A stretch of 64,000 bases of DNA from Flavobacterium cerinum (GTDB lineage Bacteria; Bacteroidota; Bacteroidia; Flavobacteriales; Flavobacteriaceae): the NCBI RefSeq assembly GCF_024496085.1, contig NZ_CP101751.1, positions 4,013,825-4,077,824 on the forward strand, given 5' to 3'. The notes under the pieces were generated by a model that was not told where the DNA came from, searched no databases, and was given only the letters and a program-made list of their open reading frames with translations. Positions 27,415 to 35,375 of this stretch are shown one piece after another (the stretch's first letter is position 1; every line of letters begins with the position of its first letter). Made by a program: the position numbers and the translations under genes.

Positions 27415-28206
27415 ATGATCCTGACAAGACCTGGTAATAAGCGTAAAATAGTGAAAAAGATTGCTCCTTTTTTTCCTGATCACAAACTACGTATTGAACC
27501 GTTTTTCGGTGCGGGAGGTTCTTTTTTTTCACTGCCGAAACCAAAATATTCAATACTTAATGATTTGGACGGTGATGTTGTTAATCTGTATTTGACTGTT
27601 TTAAATAAAAAAGAGCAATTGATTGAGGAATTAATAAAGGTACCGGTTTGCGATGGTTTAATGAAGTATTGGTACAGACACCAAGAAACTGATGAAGTTA
27701 TGAAAGCCGTGCGATTTTTGTTTTTATCCAACTTCACTTATATGGGAAAAGGTTATACGGTTAGATATGGGATAGACAACTCAAAAAGAAACATTTTAAA
27801 AAACATTGATTCGGTTTTTTTTTCTCTTCAGGACTGTAAAATAATGAATGTAGACTTCCGAGAAGTATTAAAAAAAATATCATTCAGTAGTACGGTTACG
27901 CGAAAATCAGATTCGTTTATCTATATGGACCCTTGCTACCTGGAAACAGAGAATTTTTATAAGGTTCCAAAATGGACAAAACAAGACACACTCGATTGTC
28001 TTGATATAATGGTTGATTCCGGAATTAATTGCGCTATGAGTGAATTTGATCATGAATTTGTACTCACAGAAGCAAAAAAAAGAGATTTAAATATCATTGA
28101 AATCGGAGAACGTCAGAATATTAATAATCGAAAAACAGAGGTATTGATCACAAATTATTATACATCCTTAAACGTCAATAATGAGCAATTGAAAATAAAC
28201 TACTAA
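27415..28206 (+). CDS. DNA adenine methylase (D12 class) with DPCY motif
   Basis: A 263-aa N6-adenine methyltransferase that would use S-adenosylmethionine. Motif I is EPFFGAGGSFF (28-38), a NDLDGDVVNLY block (49-59) follows, and the catalytic motif IV reads DPCY (172-175) instead of the usual DPPY. The spacing and ending (NNRKTEVLITNYY) match the Dam/MT-D12 family. The Pro-to-Cys change sits in the loop that holds the flipped adenine, so activity may be altered. It could protect phage DNA from host restriction or regulate its genes. Confidence 0.88.
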   Translation: MILTRPGNKRKIVKKIAPFFPDHKLRIEPFFGAGGSFFSLPKPKYSILNDLDGDVVNLYLTVLNKKEQLIEELIKVPVCDGLMKYWYRHQETDEVMKAVRFLFLSNFTYMGKGYTVRYGIDNSKRNILKNIDSVFFSLQDCKIMNVDFREVLKKISFSSTVTRKSDSFIYMDPCYLETENFYKVPKWTKQDTLDCLDIMVDSGINCAMSEFDHEFVLTEAKKRDLNIIEIGERQNINNRKTEVLITNYYTSLNVNNEQLKINY

Positions 28207-28231
28207 CCAAGCCATCCAACTAACCACCAAA

Positions 28232-28537
28232 ATGAAAGAATTATACCATATCCGAACAAAATCCCAACTATACCGGTTATACGCATCGCAGATGCCGGAA
28301 CGGGAAATAAGAGCCGAAATTAATGAGATTATCCGCGAAAACCGTCCGAAAAACACCTTTCCGGATAGACCGCATTTTGCTCGCGCTCTTAGAACGATAG
28401 AGGTAATTACTTTCATTGACACTAATGGTACACCGGATGGTTACAAATTATCAGAAGAGTTACAGTATAAACTTAACGAGTACCGAAAAGAAGTTGCTGA
28501 AGAAAAAAGAAAAACCTTTAAAAACTTAAAACCATGA
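28232..28537 (+). CDS. Early protein of unknown function
   Basis: A 101-aa charged helical protein (MKELYHIRTKSQLYRLYASQMP...) with a Lys/Arg-rich C-terminus. Its stop overlaps the next gene's ATG by four bases (ATGA). No family recognised. Basic character makes nucleic-acid binding possible. Confidence 0.55.
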   Translation: MKELYHIRTKSQLYRLYASQMPEREIRAEINEIIRENRPKNTFPDRPHFARALRTIEVITFIDTNGTPDGYKLSEELQYKLNEYRKEVAEEKRKTFKNLKP

Positions 28538-28953
28538 AAACAGAAAACACAAAAACAATGCGCGAAGCATGGCTGCACAGAGCCGATATCGTAAACAAAA
28601 TCATTGAAGCAATCGCAACACGTGGTCGCAACTTTTTTGCTCACCAAGACAAAATCGCGATTATCTCGGTAGATGAAAAAGGGCAACTGTGGTATAACTG
28701 TGAATACATCTCACAATCTGATCATACTGGAAAATTTTGCTTGTCTGTGACCAATCCTTTAAGCGACTTTAAATGGTATCACGGAGGCACACTAAAAGCA
28801 TTAGTACTCGACTTTGTAGACTTCATATATACGGGTGAATATTCAAACGGAAATCACGGATATGGCGGTTTATTTTGTCCTCACTGGGGTTATTCCGAAA
28901 AGGATATGCAGGAAATCCAAACCATTGCAAAGGAGTTGAATTATTTACAATAA
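28534..28953 (+). CDS. Early protein of unknown function
   Basis: A 139-aa protein containing conserved-looking blocks (TRGRNFFAHQDKIAIISVDEKG, HGYGGLFCPHWGYSE). Coupled to the previous gene by a four-base overlap. I believe similar proteins occur on other flavobacterial mobile elements, but I cannot assign a function. Confidence 0.6.
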   Translation: MKTENTKTMREAWLHRADIVNKIIEAIATRGRNFFAHQDKIAIISVDEKGQLWYNCEYISQSDHTGKFCLSVTNPLSDFKWYHGGTLKALVLDFVDFIYTGEYSNGNHGYGGLFCPHWGYSEKDMQEIQTIAKELNYLQ

Positions 28954-28965
28954 ATTATTGAAACC

Positions 28966-29235
28966 ATGATACCAGAAATTAAAGGTTACAATTTATCTAC
29001 TGATTACGAAATGCTTTGGAACTTGATAAACTCAGGATATAGAGTACTAGGGTGGATTGTATATCCAAGATATACGGAAAGCATCATATTTGATTCCGTG
29101 GAGATAAAAAAGCCGGATGATTATTATCGGATCGGCTCCAGAGGAATTGGTTACGAAAGACATAAAAAAAGCAAAGAATGCTTTATTGAAGATTGCAAGG
29201 ACCTTCAATTAAAGTTTATTAATCTAAAAGACTAA
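28966..29235 (+). CDS. Small early protein of unknown function
   Basis: An 89-aa protein (MIPEIKGYNLSTDYEMLWNL...) with mixed charged and aromatic residues. No recognisable domain. Four bases precede the next ATG. Confidence 0.5.
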   Translation: MIPEIKGYNLSTDYEMLWNLINSGYRVLGWIVYPRYTESIIFDSVEIKKPDDYYRIGSRGIGYERHKKSKECFIEDCKDLQLKFINLKD

Positions 29236-29239
29236 TACG

Positions 29240-29635
29240 ATGAGATTCAAAAGCAAATATTATATCGTTTTCCCTCGCAAAATGGTCGAAGAAATCGAAT
29301 GGCCTAAAGAGTGGGGACATCAGTGCGCTGGAAACGTAGCCGAAATGCTTAGAGAACATTTAGGGGTATCAAGAATAGCGAGTGAAATAAAATTCCTTAT
29401 TTCTGAATCTGAAAGATGGAAAATGATTTATGCTTTCAATGTGAGCTACCAGGACACCGAAGATTTTCTCAATTCCCAATGCAGCACTTTACACTTTAAC
29501 TCGAAAATCGCAATGAAAAAAGCTGAAAAGGCTTTAAAAAAAATGGGAGCAAAAAAACTAACATGCACCGAATCTTATCGAGACGTGATTTTGCAACACG
29601 CTTATTATAAACATAACAACGAATTTAAACCATGA
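29240..29635 (+). CDS. Early protein of unknown function
   Basis: A 131-aa protein (MRFKSKYYIVFPRKMVEEIEWPK...) with two Cys and a basic central helix (AMKKAEKALKKMGAKK). Overlaps the next gene by four bases. No family assignment. Confidence 0.5.
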   Translation: MRFKSKYYIVFPRKMVEEIEWPKEWGHQCAGNVAEMLREHLGVSRIASEIKFLISESERWKMIYAFNVSYQDTEDFLNSQCSTLHFNSKIAMKKAEKALKKMGAKKLTCTESYRDVILQHAYYKHNNEFKP

Positions 29636-30255
29636 AAACAGAAGAAAACACCCCTACAATCCAACCTCTAACCAATTTGGTTTCTATGACTGATTTTGTA
29701 ACCTATTTTCAAAACCGATCCATTAGACAGCTATGTGAAATGTATCCTAGAATATTTAATTACATTGCATTTAAGTGTAATAATGAGATTGGCGACTTCA
29801 ACCGTGTAGAGGTTGCAAAATGGGAATTGATCGGTAATTATGCAAAGTTTCTAAAACAACCACTAAAGCTGGAAATGTTCCTCCCGGTTGATAAAAATGG
29901 TGATTATCAAACAAAACCTATTATGATGGAATCGGATGGTTTTGAAGGTGTTTGTTGGAGTTATGAAGATTATAAAGCTGCTGAGAAAAAAATATTATTT
30001 AAAGATTTCAGAATATCGACCGAAGAGGAATCAAAAATTGGTTTCGCGTCCTTTTATTTCGGAGAAATAATTTGTCTAACCAATGGAAATACAACCATTC
30101 CATTTTTTCCTAATCATACTTTACTTGTAGATTTTTTAACGATAGTAGATACGGTTCATGCTAATATTTTGCAAGGATCCGGAAAGGAAAATGATTCAAA
30201 AATAGAACTTACGGACACAGCTTTAAAACAAATATTCGGTCATGCCGGCTATTAA
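29632..30255 (+). CDS. Early protein of unknown function
   Basis: A 207-aa protein (MKTEENTPTIQPLTNLVSMTDF...). The N-terminal part is helical, the C-terminal part mixed. Linked by four-base overlap to the preceding gene and by 14 bases to the next. No motif recognised. Confidence 0.5.
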   Translation: MKTEENTPTIQPLTNLVSMTDFVTYFQNRSIRQLCEMYPRIFNYIAFKCNNEIGDFNRVEVAKWELIGNYAKFLKQPLKLEMFLPVDKNGDYQTKPIMMESDGFEGVCWSYEDYKAAEKKILFKDFRISTEEESKIGFASFYFGEIICLTNGNTTIPFFPNHTLLVDFLTIVDTVHANILQGSGKENDSKIELTDTALKQIFGHAGY

Positions 30256-30520
30256 ATCCGACTGTCCGACACGGACGGAAATCAACCGTCACTTTTTAAT
30301 TAGCTACGAAATAACTGGCGAAAAAGGCTCAAGGCTGATCGGAGCCGGTAAATACGAAACCCTTGTCGGCGAAAAACTTAAAATAAAGCACTTTAACGAG
30401 GTTTTAAACGGTAAGCGATATCAATATACTTTCAAAATAACGAAATCAACTAAATATTTAAAATATGAAAACAACCTTTTTTACAACAATGGTAATTGCG
30501 ATGGTGTTTGCATCGTGTAA
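30242..30520 (+). CDS. Small early protein of unknown function
   Basis: A 92-aa beta-rich basic protein (INRHFLISYEITGEKGSRLIG...). Its last 56 bases overlap the next gene in another frame, a long overlap that leaves the C-terminal part less certain. No family recognised. Confidence 0.45.
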   Translation: MPAIKSDCPTRTEINRHFLISYEITGEKGSRLIGAGKYETLVGEKLKIKHFNEVLNGKRYQYTFKITKSTKYLKYENNLFYNNGNCDGVCIV

Positions 30521-30680
30521 TCAATCCGATATTAATGAAAAAGAGTATGAAGTTACCCTCTCTTCAAGTATTAGAACTGTGACAATTGATAGTTGCGAAT
30601 ACGTCGTTTATGATGTTAGCAGAGGAGGAAATATTATTCACAAAGAAAACTGCAAGTTTTGCCAACAAAGAAAAAAGTAA
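30465..30680 (+). CDS. Small putative lipoprotein
   Basis: A 71-aa protein with lipoprotein signal MKTTFFTTMVIAMVFASC (lipobox FASC, Cys18). The mature peptide of ~53 residues ends with CKFCQQRKK, a Cys pair that could bind metal. A short envelope lipoprotein in the middle of the early arm suggests a host-envelope role such as exclusion. Confidence 0.6.
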   Translation: MKTTFFTTMVIAMVFASCNQSDINEKEYEVTLSSSIRTVTIDSCEYVVYDVSRGGNIIHKENCKFCQQRKK

Positions 30681-30682
30681 CC

Positions 30683-30910
30683 ATGGAAAAAAAACTTATC
30701 ACTCATATTACATCAGATGAAAAGTATTATTACCTAACTAGAGAAGTTGTAATCTTTTCGTTTCCCCTTTTTGACATTCCAAGAACAAGGATTGGTAGAG
30801 AATTACTATATAAGGACGAATGTCTTGATAAGGTAAAGGAGTTTGAAAGACAGGCGCACGAAAGATTTACTTATGTAAGTACAAAAAAAGAAACAATCGT
30901 TAATCAATAA
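30683..30910 (+). CDS. Small early protein of unknown function
   Basis: A 75-aa protein (MEKKLITHITSDEKYYYL...) from ATG 30,683, two bases past the lipoprotein stop; an earlier in-frame start at 30,659 overlaps that gene and is not needed. No motif seen. Confidence 0.5.
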   Translation: MEKKLITHITSDEKYYYLTREVVIFSFPLFDIPRTRIGRELLYKDECLDKVKEFERQAHERFTYVSTKKETIVNQ

Positions 30911-30917
30911 ATTTCTA

Positions 30918-31112
30918 ATGATACACGTCTTAATAATTCTTTCAAGCCTTCTTTTAGGGGCTGGGATTCCCTTTGTTTTGTATGTTCTTTTATTCGGTTG
31001 GTCAAAAACAACAAAAATGTTAACATCTGTCAACTTGGAAAGTGTGATGTATGATTTCCTATCTAGTTTATTGTTTGTCTTTTTCTTAAACCTATTTTTT
31101 TCTAAGGTATGA
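30918..31112 (+). CDS. Two-TM membrane protein
   Basis: A 64-aa protein with two hydrophobic segments (LIILSSLLLGAGIPFVLYVLLF and FLSSLLFVFFLNLFF). Its last 21 bases overlap the 3' end of the opposite-strand membrane gene at 31,092. Holin-like size, but it lies away from the lysis genes, so exclusion or membrane remodelling is equally likely. Confidence 0.5.
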   Translation: MIHVLIILSSLLLGAGIPFVLYVLLFGWSKTTKMLTSVNLESVMYDFLSSLLFVFFLNLFFSKV

Positions 31113-31553
31113 GTAAATTTTAGCAATAATTATTTTTAATACTAAAAATAAAATATATGAGTAAGCGCCTATAACAAAATAAATAAAATCATACTTAATT
31201 ATATAATTAACAAGTATTAAAATATTTAGATAAATAACAGCAATAATAGTATTTGCCCTAAAAACATCTTTTATTTCAGACGGCTTTCCGTTGTTTTCAG
31301 TCTTATCTAAATAATCAAATAAAAGTTGGGTGTAAAATAATGTTAACATGAACCATGTTAATGAAAGGCAAAAGCAAAGTGATATGATAAAGTAAAAATC
31401 AATATCGCTAAACGGATTATCGCCTACTAAACCAATTAAGCTTGGTTTAAACAAATAGATCGATACGAAAAAAGAAGGCATTGCCGAAACTATAGTTAAA
31501 AATGCAGCTTTGTAAGTTAACTCTAACTTATTAAAATCTTCAAAATTAAACAT
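31092..31553 (-). CDS. Four-TM membrane protein, opposite strand
   Basis: A 153-aa protein with four hydrophobic segments (about 18-35, 52-75, 102-118 and 124-145) and a basic tail (KIIIAKIYSYLRKK). It is the only minus-strand gene inside the rightward arms, flanked by small membrane genes, and thus looks like a cargo gene with its own promoter, expressed in the lysogen. Function unknown; superinfection exclusion is a candidate role. Confidence 0.65.
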   Translation of the reverse strand: MFNFEDFNKLELTYKAAFLTIVSAMPSFFVSIYLFKPSLIGLVGDNPFSDIDFYFIISLCFCLSLTWFMLTLFYTQLLFDYLDKTENNGKPSEIKDVFRANTIIAVIYLNILILVNYIIKYDFIYFVIGAYSYILFLVLKIIIAKIYSYLRKK

Positions 31554-31656
31554 GTTCTGATTATTAAAATTTCACCCGCAATTTCAATAAACCATTGTAA
31601 AGTTGAAATAAGTATTTACACTTAAAAAAATAAGTAATAACACTAAAGATTTAGTT

Positions 31657-31881
31657 ATGCTAGAAACGATATTAAAAATAATTGACCATATATATTTTAA
31701 GATGATATACTTCCTATGCCTGGGCTATACAATTCTATACACTGAATTATGGTTTAATCAACTAAATGACCCACCGTTCGAGAGACTTTCGGCAATCATA
31801 ATCAAGTTTACTGTTATATCAACAATAATTGCAACTATAACCGCAAGCATTGTTTTAATAAAAAATAAACGATGGAAATAA
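31657..31881 (+). CDS. Two-TM membrane protein
   Basis: A 74-aa protein with hydrophobic stretches at about 14-32 and 45-67 and a basic C-terminus (KNKRWK). Starts divergently from the gene at 31,553, with a 103-base AT-rich space that must contain promoters for one or both. Overlaps the next gene by ten bases. Confidence 0.5.
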   Translation: MLETILKIIDHIYFKMIYFLCLGYTILYTELWFNQLNDPPFERLSAIIIKFTVISTIIATITASIVLIKNKRWK

Positions 31882-32192
31882 TAAACACTGAGGTTAAACA
31901 GAGTAACGGTAGTCAATATTTTATTTTTCGAACGGCAATGTATAATATCTATTACATTATATCTTATTCCGGTTGCAGCTGTAGTTATATCGGTTGTGAT
32001 TATAATGACATAGAAGTAAGGACTATTAAAATTAGATATTCCAGTAACGGAGAATTGGTAAAGAAAAAGAATGGCGGTACACGGATAAGGTTAACAGATC
32101 AGCTTTATTTACACTATAATGATTTGGTAAACCCAAATAAAGAAACCATTGATTTGATAATGGAAGAAATCAATAAACACTACTTACTTTAA
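31872..32192 (+). CDS. Last early protein, unknown function
   Basis: A 106-aa protein (MEIINTEVKQSNGSQYFIFRT...) with a short Cys cluster (GCSCSYIGC) and basic stretch (ELVKKKNGGTRIR). It ends directly at the strong terminator closing the early arm. No family recognised. Confidence 0.5.
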   Translation: MEIINTEVKQSNGSQYFIFRTAMYNIYYIISYSGCSCSYIGCDYNDIEVRTIKIRYSSNGELVKKKNGGTRIRLTDQLYLHYNDLVNPNKETIDLIMEEINKHYLL

Positions 32193-32216
32193 AAAGCGGC
32201 TAAATAGCCGCTTTTT
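32191..32216 (+). terminator. Terminator between early and late arms
   Basis: An 11-bp perfect GC-containing stem (32,191-32,201 with 32,206-32,216), AAAT loop, then a T-run. It begins inside the stop codon of the last early gene and separates early from late transcription. Confidence 0.92.
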
Positions 32217-32225
32217 TCATACTTC

Positions 32226-32261
32226 AAAGGTTAATTGCAACAATTGTTGCAATTAACCTTT
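32226..32261. repeat. 36-bp perfect palindrome
   Basis: Eighteen bases on each side of the centre at 32,243/32,244 pair without a mismatch or spacer. The core is TTGCAACAATTGTTGCAA. It is followed by a T-rich run, so a back-up terminator is possible, but zero-spacer perfect symmetry is also what a dimeric DNA-binding protein or a replication or resolution site would use. Confidence 0.9.
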
Positions 32262-32309
32262 ATTTTTTTTTATAACAATACCGTGTCTGAAAGTTATAAA
32301 AACATGCTC

Positions 32310-32369
32310 TAACCTGACGTAACGTGACGTATCGTGACATAACGTGACGTAACCTGACGTATCGTGACA
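32310..32369. repeat. Six tandem 10-bp repeats (late-promoter or origin control array)
   Basis: Six contiguous units: TAACCTGACG, TAACGTGACG, TATCGTGACA, TAACGTGACG, TAACCTGACG, TATCGTGACA. The 10-bp period equals one helical turn, so all sites face the same side of the DNA. It is 57 bases before the first late gene and 48 bases after the palindrome. Candidate binding array for a late-gene activator, or iterons for replication. Confidence 0.9.
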
Positions 32370-32425
32370 AGCCTAATTCAACCTGATGCAACTTTGCAAT
32401 GTAATCATTAAGGAGAAAAAAAGAG

Positions 32426-33892
32426 GTGAGCGATAACTTGTACAGGCCATTACAGAACGGGAGTCAATACGATCATTTAATACCGTTGAGATTTTGCGAA
32501 GCAACTGATCTCGGTTCCGGCACTACTGCTTATAGCGTTGACCAAATGGCTGCCTGGATAAAAAAACATTTCAGGCAAATGGAAAAAGTCGCCCCTCTCC
32601 TTTTGCAACAAAACTTGCAACAAACTGTTGCAACGGTTCATTACTGGGTGTACAGTCACTTTCAGTATAAAAGAGACAGTACAGAACAATTATTAAAATC
32701 TCCGGCTTGCGCATGGTTTTCCCGTGCAAAGGGCATGGATTGCAAAAGTTATTCGATTGTTTGTTCGTCAATCTTGCTTAACCTGGGCATTAAGCATTAT
32801 ATCAGACGAATCAAACAACCGGCAAGTAAGTACCCTAATGATTACACACACGTATATCTGATTGTTCCTGCCTGTCAAAAAACAGGCAAATTAACAAACG
32901 GGTATTACACACTTGATGCGACAACAATTTACAATAAAGAACCATTATTCACTGAACCAAAAGATTTATTTATGGAAACATTTCCACACACTGGTTTAAA
33001 TGGCGTCGCACGCCCGGGTCCCGGAGGCCTCGGTATCTCTCTTGGAGATATTAAAAGTTTCAATTTCGGAAGTGTTTTTTCCGGGATGTCGTGCTGGGGC
33101 GGTTCCGCCTACAACGCAAGCGACGTGCAACAAAAAATCCCGGGCATCATAAAAAAATACGAGAAAATTTACAACGATGTAAATATCGCCGTTGCAACAA
33201 AAGATATGGCGAAGTTATCCAAAGCAGTTGCCTACGCTATGGCATGGCCACATGCTTGCTGGGAAAAACTTCAAAACATTTTTATGGGCAACAACTGGAA
33301 TGTTTGTACGGATGATAGTATCCGAATCACACAGCAAGTGCATGTTGATTTCAATAACAAAGTAAATACTTTGCTGGCTGCCTATATCGACAAGTATTAT
33401 ATAAAAACACTCTCAGGAGCAACCAAAGTAACCGCATGTGCTTACGATGTTCTGCCTGATGAGTATGCGGCAATGTTTTTTTCGGACATCGGTCCGGATG
33501 GATGCAAAACCGTTGATTCATATACATACATGATCAAGCCCGGAATTACAATTGTTCCAAAATTTGAAATCACACCGGATTTAATCGCATCGATTAACAA
33601 CGGTACTGCCGCGCCAGCTGCACCAACGTTTTTGCAACAGTTGCAAAATGTGGCTGCAACCTTTGGAACAACAACACCGCCAGCCGGCAACACATCAATG
33701 CCAGGCGGTAGTTATACTCAGGACCCGTCTGCGGGCGGCTCGCAAATACCCGGAACTGTTGCACCGGGCAGCGACAACGACAACAAAGGTTTTAGTATGT
33801 TAGGCTGGACGGCAATTGCAGTCACTTTTGTTGGCGGAGCGGTGCTTATTTCCAAACAAATGAAAAAATCAAAGCCAAATGGAGCAAAGTAA
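32426..33892 (+). CDS. Transglutaminase-like cysteine peptidase with C-terminal membrane anchor
   Basis: First late gene, 488 aa, GTG start with a strong Shine-Dalgarno (AAGGAG at 32,410), unusual for this phylum. Residues ~65-170 match the transglutaminase/papain-like fold: VHYWVYSHFQYKRD, catalytic Cys106 in KGMDCKSYS, His142 in DYTHVYLI and Asp164 in YYTLDAT. A TGLN motif at 189-192 follows the catalytic domain, then a Gly-rich linker, a helical part, a Pro/Gly/Thr-rich region and a TM anchor (LGWTAIAVTFVGGAVLI) near the C-terminus with a basic tail. Likely a virion or assembly protein that processes or cross-links other proteins. Confidence 0.75.
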   Translation: MSDNLYRPLQNGSQYDHLIPLRFCEATDLGSGTTAYSVDQMAAWIKKHFRQMEKVAPLLLQQNLQQTVATVHYWVYSHFQYKRDSTEQLLKSPACAWFSRAKGMDCKSYSIVCSSILLNLGIKHYIRRIKQPASKYPNDYTHVYLIVPACQKTGKLTNGYYTLDATTIYNKEPLFTEPKDLFMETFPHTGLNGVARPGPGGLGISLGDIKSFNFGSVFSGMSCWGGSAYNASDVQQKIPGIIKKYEKIYNDVNIAVATKDMAKLSKAVAYAMAWPHACWEKLQNIFMGNNWNVCTDDSIRITQQVHVDFNNKVNTLLAAYIDKYYIKTLSGATKVTACAYDVLPDEYAAMFFSDIGPDGCKTVDSYTYMIKPGITIVPKFEITPDLIASINNGTAAPAAPTFLQQLQNVAATFGTTTPPAGNTSMPGGSYTQDPSAGGSQIPGTVAPGSDNDNKGFSMLGWTAIAVTFVGGAVLISKQMKKSKPNGAK

Positions 33893-34763
33893 GTTAGCTG
33901 GCGGAGGTACTAATGTGGGAGGGGGATGGTTGTCTAGGCAATTTAGAAGAGTTTCTTCATTAATTAATGATAGTCCTTTTCTGAGATTCTTTTTCGGAAA
34001 CGTTTCCGCAGGTCTAGAAGTGGCTGCTGATTTGCTTGGATCTATAGGTTTAAAAACTGCCTCTACTCATGTTGAGTTAAACACAACAGAAGAGCAGCAG
34101 TTGAATAATTGGGCAGATAATTTTCTTGTGCAATTAAAGCCAAAGCTAGAGCAGTTTGCTCGCGCCTCAAGTGATCAATCCACAGTACAATCGAAGATTG
34201 ATTTGATCAATGATATGTACAGACAGCTTGGAGCGATTCAGGCGCATTTTTCAGCCGGTTCGTCCGGAATGACGATAAACCAAACCGCAGCGCGAAAACA
34301 GTTTGTAAACGAGCTGACAAATCAAATTAGGATGGTTGTAGAGTTGCAAACAACATTGATTCCAGTACCTATCAGTATCAACAATAAAAACATTGCTATG
34401 AATTCGGTTAACACTAATGGAATTACAGCTAATTCATCCGTTGTGAGCTTTGTCACTCCACAGGTCTCAACAAACGTAAAAACCGGTACAGTTAATCCGG
34501 AGTTGGTAATACCGACTTTGCCTAACCTGGTTTTTAATCCTGATCCATCATCTGCAATTAAAGACGTTGCCGATAGTGATCCGATAAAAACAGACCCGAC
34601 AACGCCTGTTGCAACAAATCCAACAAATGTTGCAACGCCTGGTAAAAAGAAGAATGTTTTACTAAAGGGACTAGGTGTTGTAGCGGCCGGATTTATTCTG
34701 TATAAAATTTTTACTCCGGAGAAAAAAGCAACAAATAAAAATACCAAACAAAAAAGAAGTTAA
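33879..34763 (+). CDS. Late protein with C-terminal membrane anchor
   Basis: A 294-aa protein overlapping the peptidase gene by 14 bases. N-terminal Gly-rich and hydrophobic part (WLSRQFRRVSSLINDSPFLRFFFGN), a helical middle (~75-155), a Thr/Asn/Pro-rich linker, and a C-terminal TM helix (LLKGLGVVAAGFILYKIF) with a Lys-rich tail. The anchor-plus-basic-tail layout matches that of the preceding peptidase, suggesting both sit in the same (virion inner) membrane. No family recognised. Confidence 0.6.
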   Translation: MEQSKLAGGGTNVGGGWLSRQFRRVSSLINDSPFLRFFFGNVSAGLEVAADLLGSIGLKTASTHVELNTTEEQQLNNWADNFLVQLKPKLEQFARASSDQSTVQSKIDLINDMYRQLGAIQAHFSAGSSGMTINQTAARKQFVNELTNQIRMVVELQTTLIPVPISINNKNIAMNSVNTNGITANSSVVSFVTPQVSTNVKTGTVNPELVIPTLPNLVFNPDPSSAIKDVADSDPIKTDPTTPVATNPTNVATPGKKKNVLLKGLGVVAAGFILYKIFTPEKKATNKNTKQKRS

Positions 34764-34783
34764 ACAACTTAAATCTTAATAAA

Positions 34784-35338
34784 ATGAAGTTTAAAAAACC
34801 ATCAGGCGGTGATATCGGAACATCATTCGCATCCGTTGGGGCAGGTGTTGCATCGGGATTTGGTTCTCGCGCAATTATCGATGCGGCAACAAAGCCGGCT
34901 ATCGAACTCGCGCCGACTAAAAAAGAGTTAAATGCTAAAATGCTTGGTCAAGGTTTGGCCGTTGTCTTAGGGCTAAGTTTAGTCGCTGCCACATCTGGAA
35001 ACGATTCAGGGGCGCATATCACAAAAGGTGCTGGTGTAGGTATGGCTGTTGTAAACGCAATTGACTTTGCGGCAACATACACAAAACGAAACGATTTACT
35101 TACTACCAATACCGCTGCTTCACGTGTGCTTAGATCAGGCTTAGGTCTTGGATGTCCTTGTAACTCCCCGGCAGAGCAACGCTATTATCCAGCATTAGCT
35201 CAACCGATCATTGATCCTATGGAGGGCATGACAATGGCTGAAAGAGTTGCCTATCGCGATGCGATGTTAGGTAAAAATAGTAGTAATCCATTATTACAAG
35301 TTAATGAGAACGCATGGCAAACAGCCATCGCATCCTAA
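34784..35338 (+). CDS. Late membrane-associated protein
   Basis: A 184-aa protein with Gly/Ala-rich hydrophobic segments (IGTSFASVGAGVASGFGS, and LGQGLAVVLGLSLVAATSG around 50-68), and a Cys pair in LGLGCPCNSPAEQ. It directly precedes the capsid candidate. Glycine-rich hydrophobic segments of this sort are typical of small virion membrane proteins. No match recognised. Confidence 0.6.
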   Translation: MKFKKPSGGDIGTSFASVGAGVASGFGSRAIIDAATKPAIELAPTKKELNAKMLGQGLAVVLGLSLVAATSGNDSGAHITKGAGVGMAVVNAIDFAATYTKRNDLLTTNTAASRVLRSGLGLGCPCNSPAEQRYYPALAQPIIDPMEGMTMAERVAYRDAMLGKNSSNPLLQVNENAWQTAIAS

Positions 35339-35375
35339 ATCAAATATCAACTAAATAAAAAATTAAAAATATATC

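Noticed and set aside
31092..31553. Holin for the late lysis genes
   Set aside because: Four TM segments, opposite strand and early-arm position do not fit; the lysis genes lie 10 kb away.
32310..32369. CRISPR-like array
   Set aside because: Units are 10 bp and contiguous with no spacers, and no cas genes are present; tandem regulatory repeats instead.
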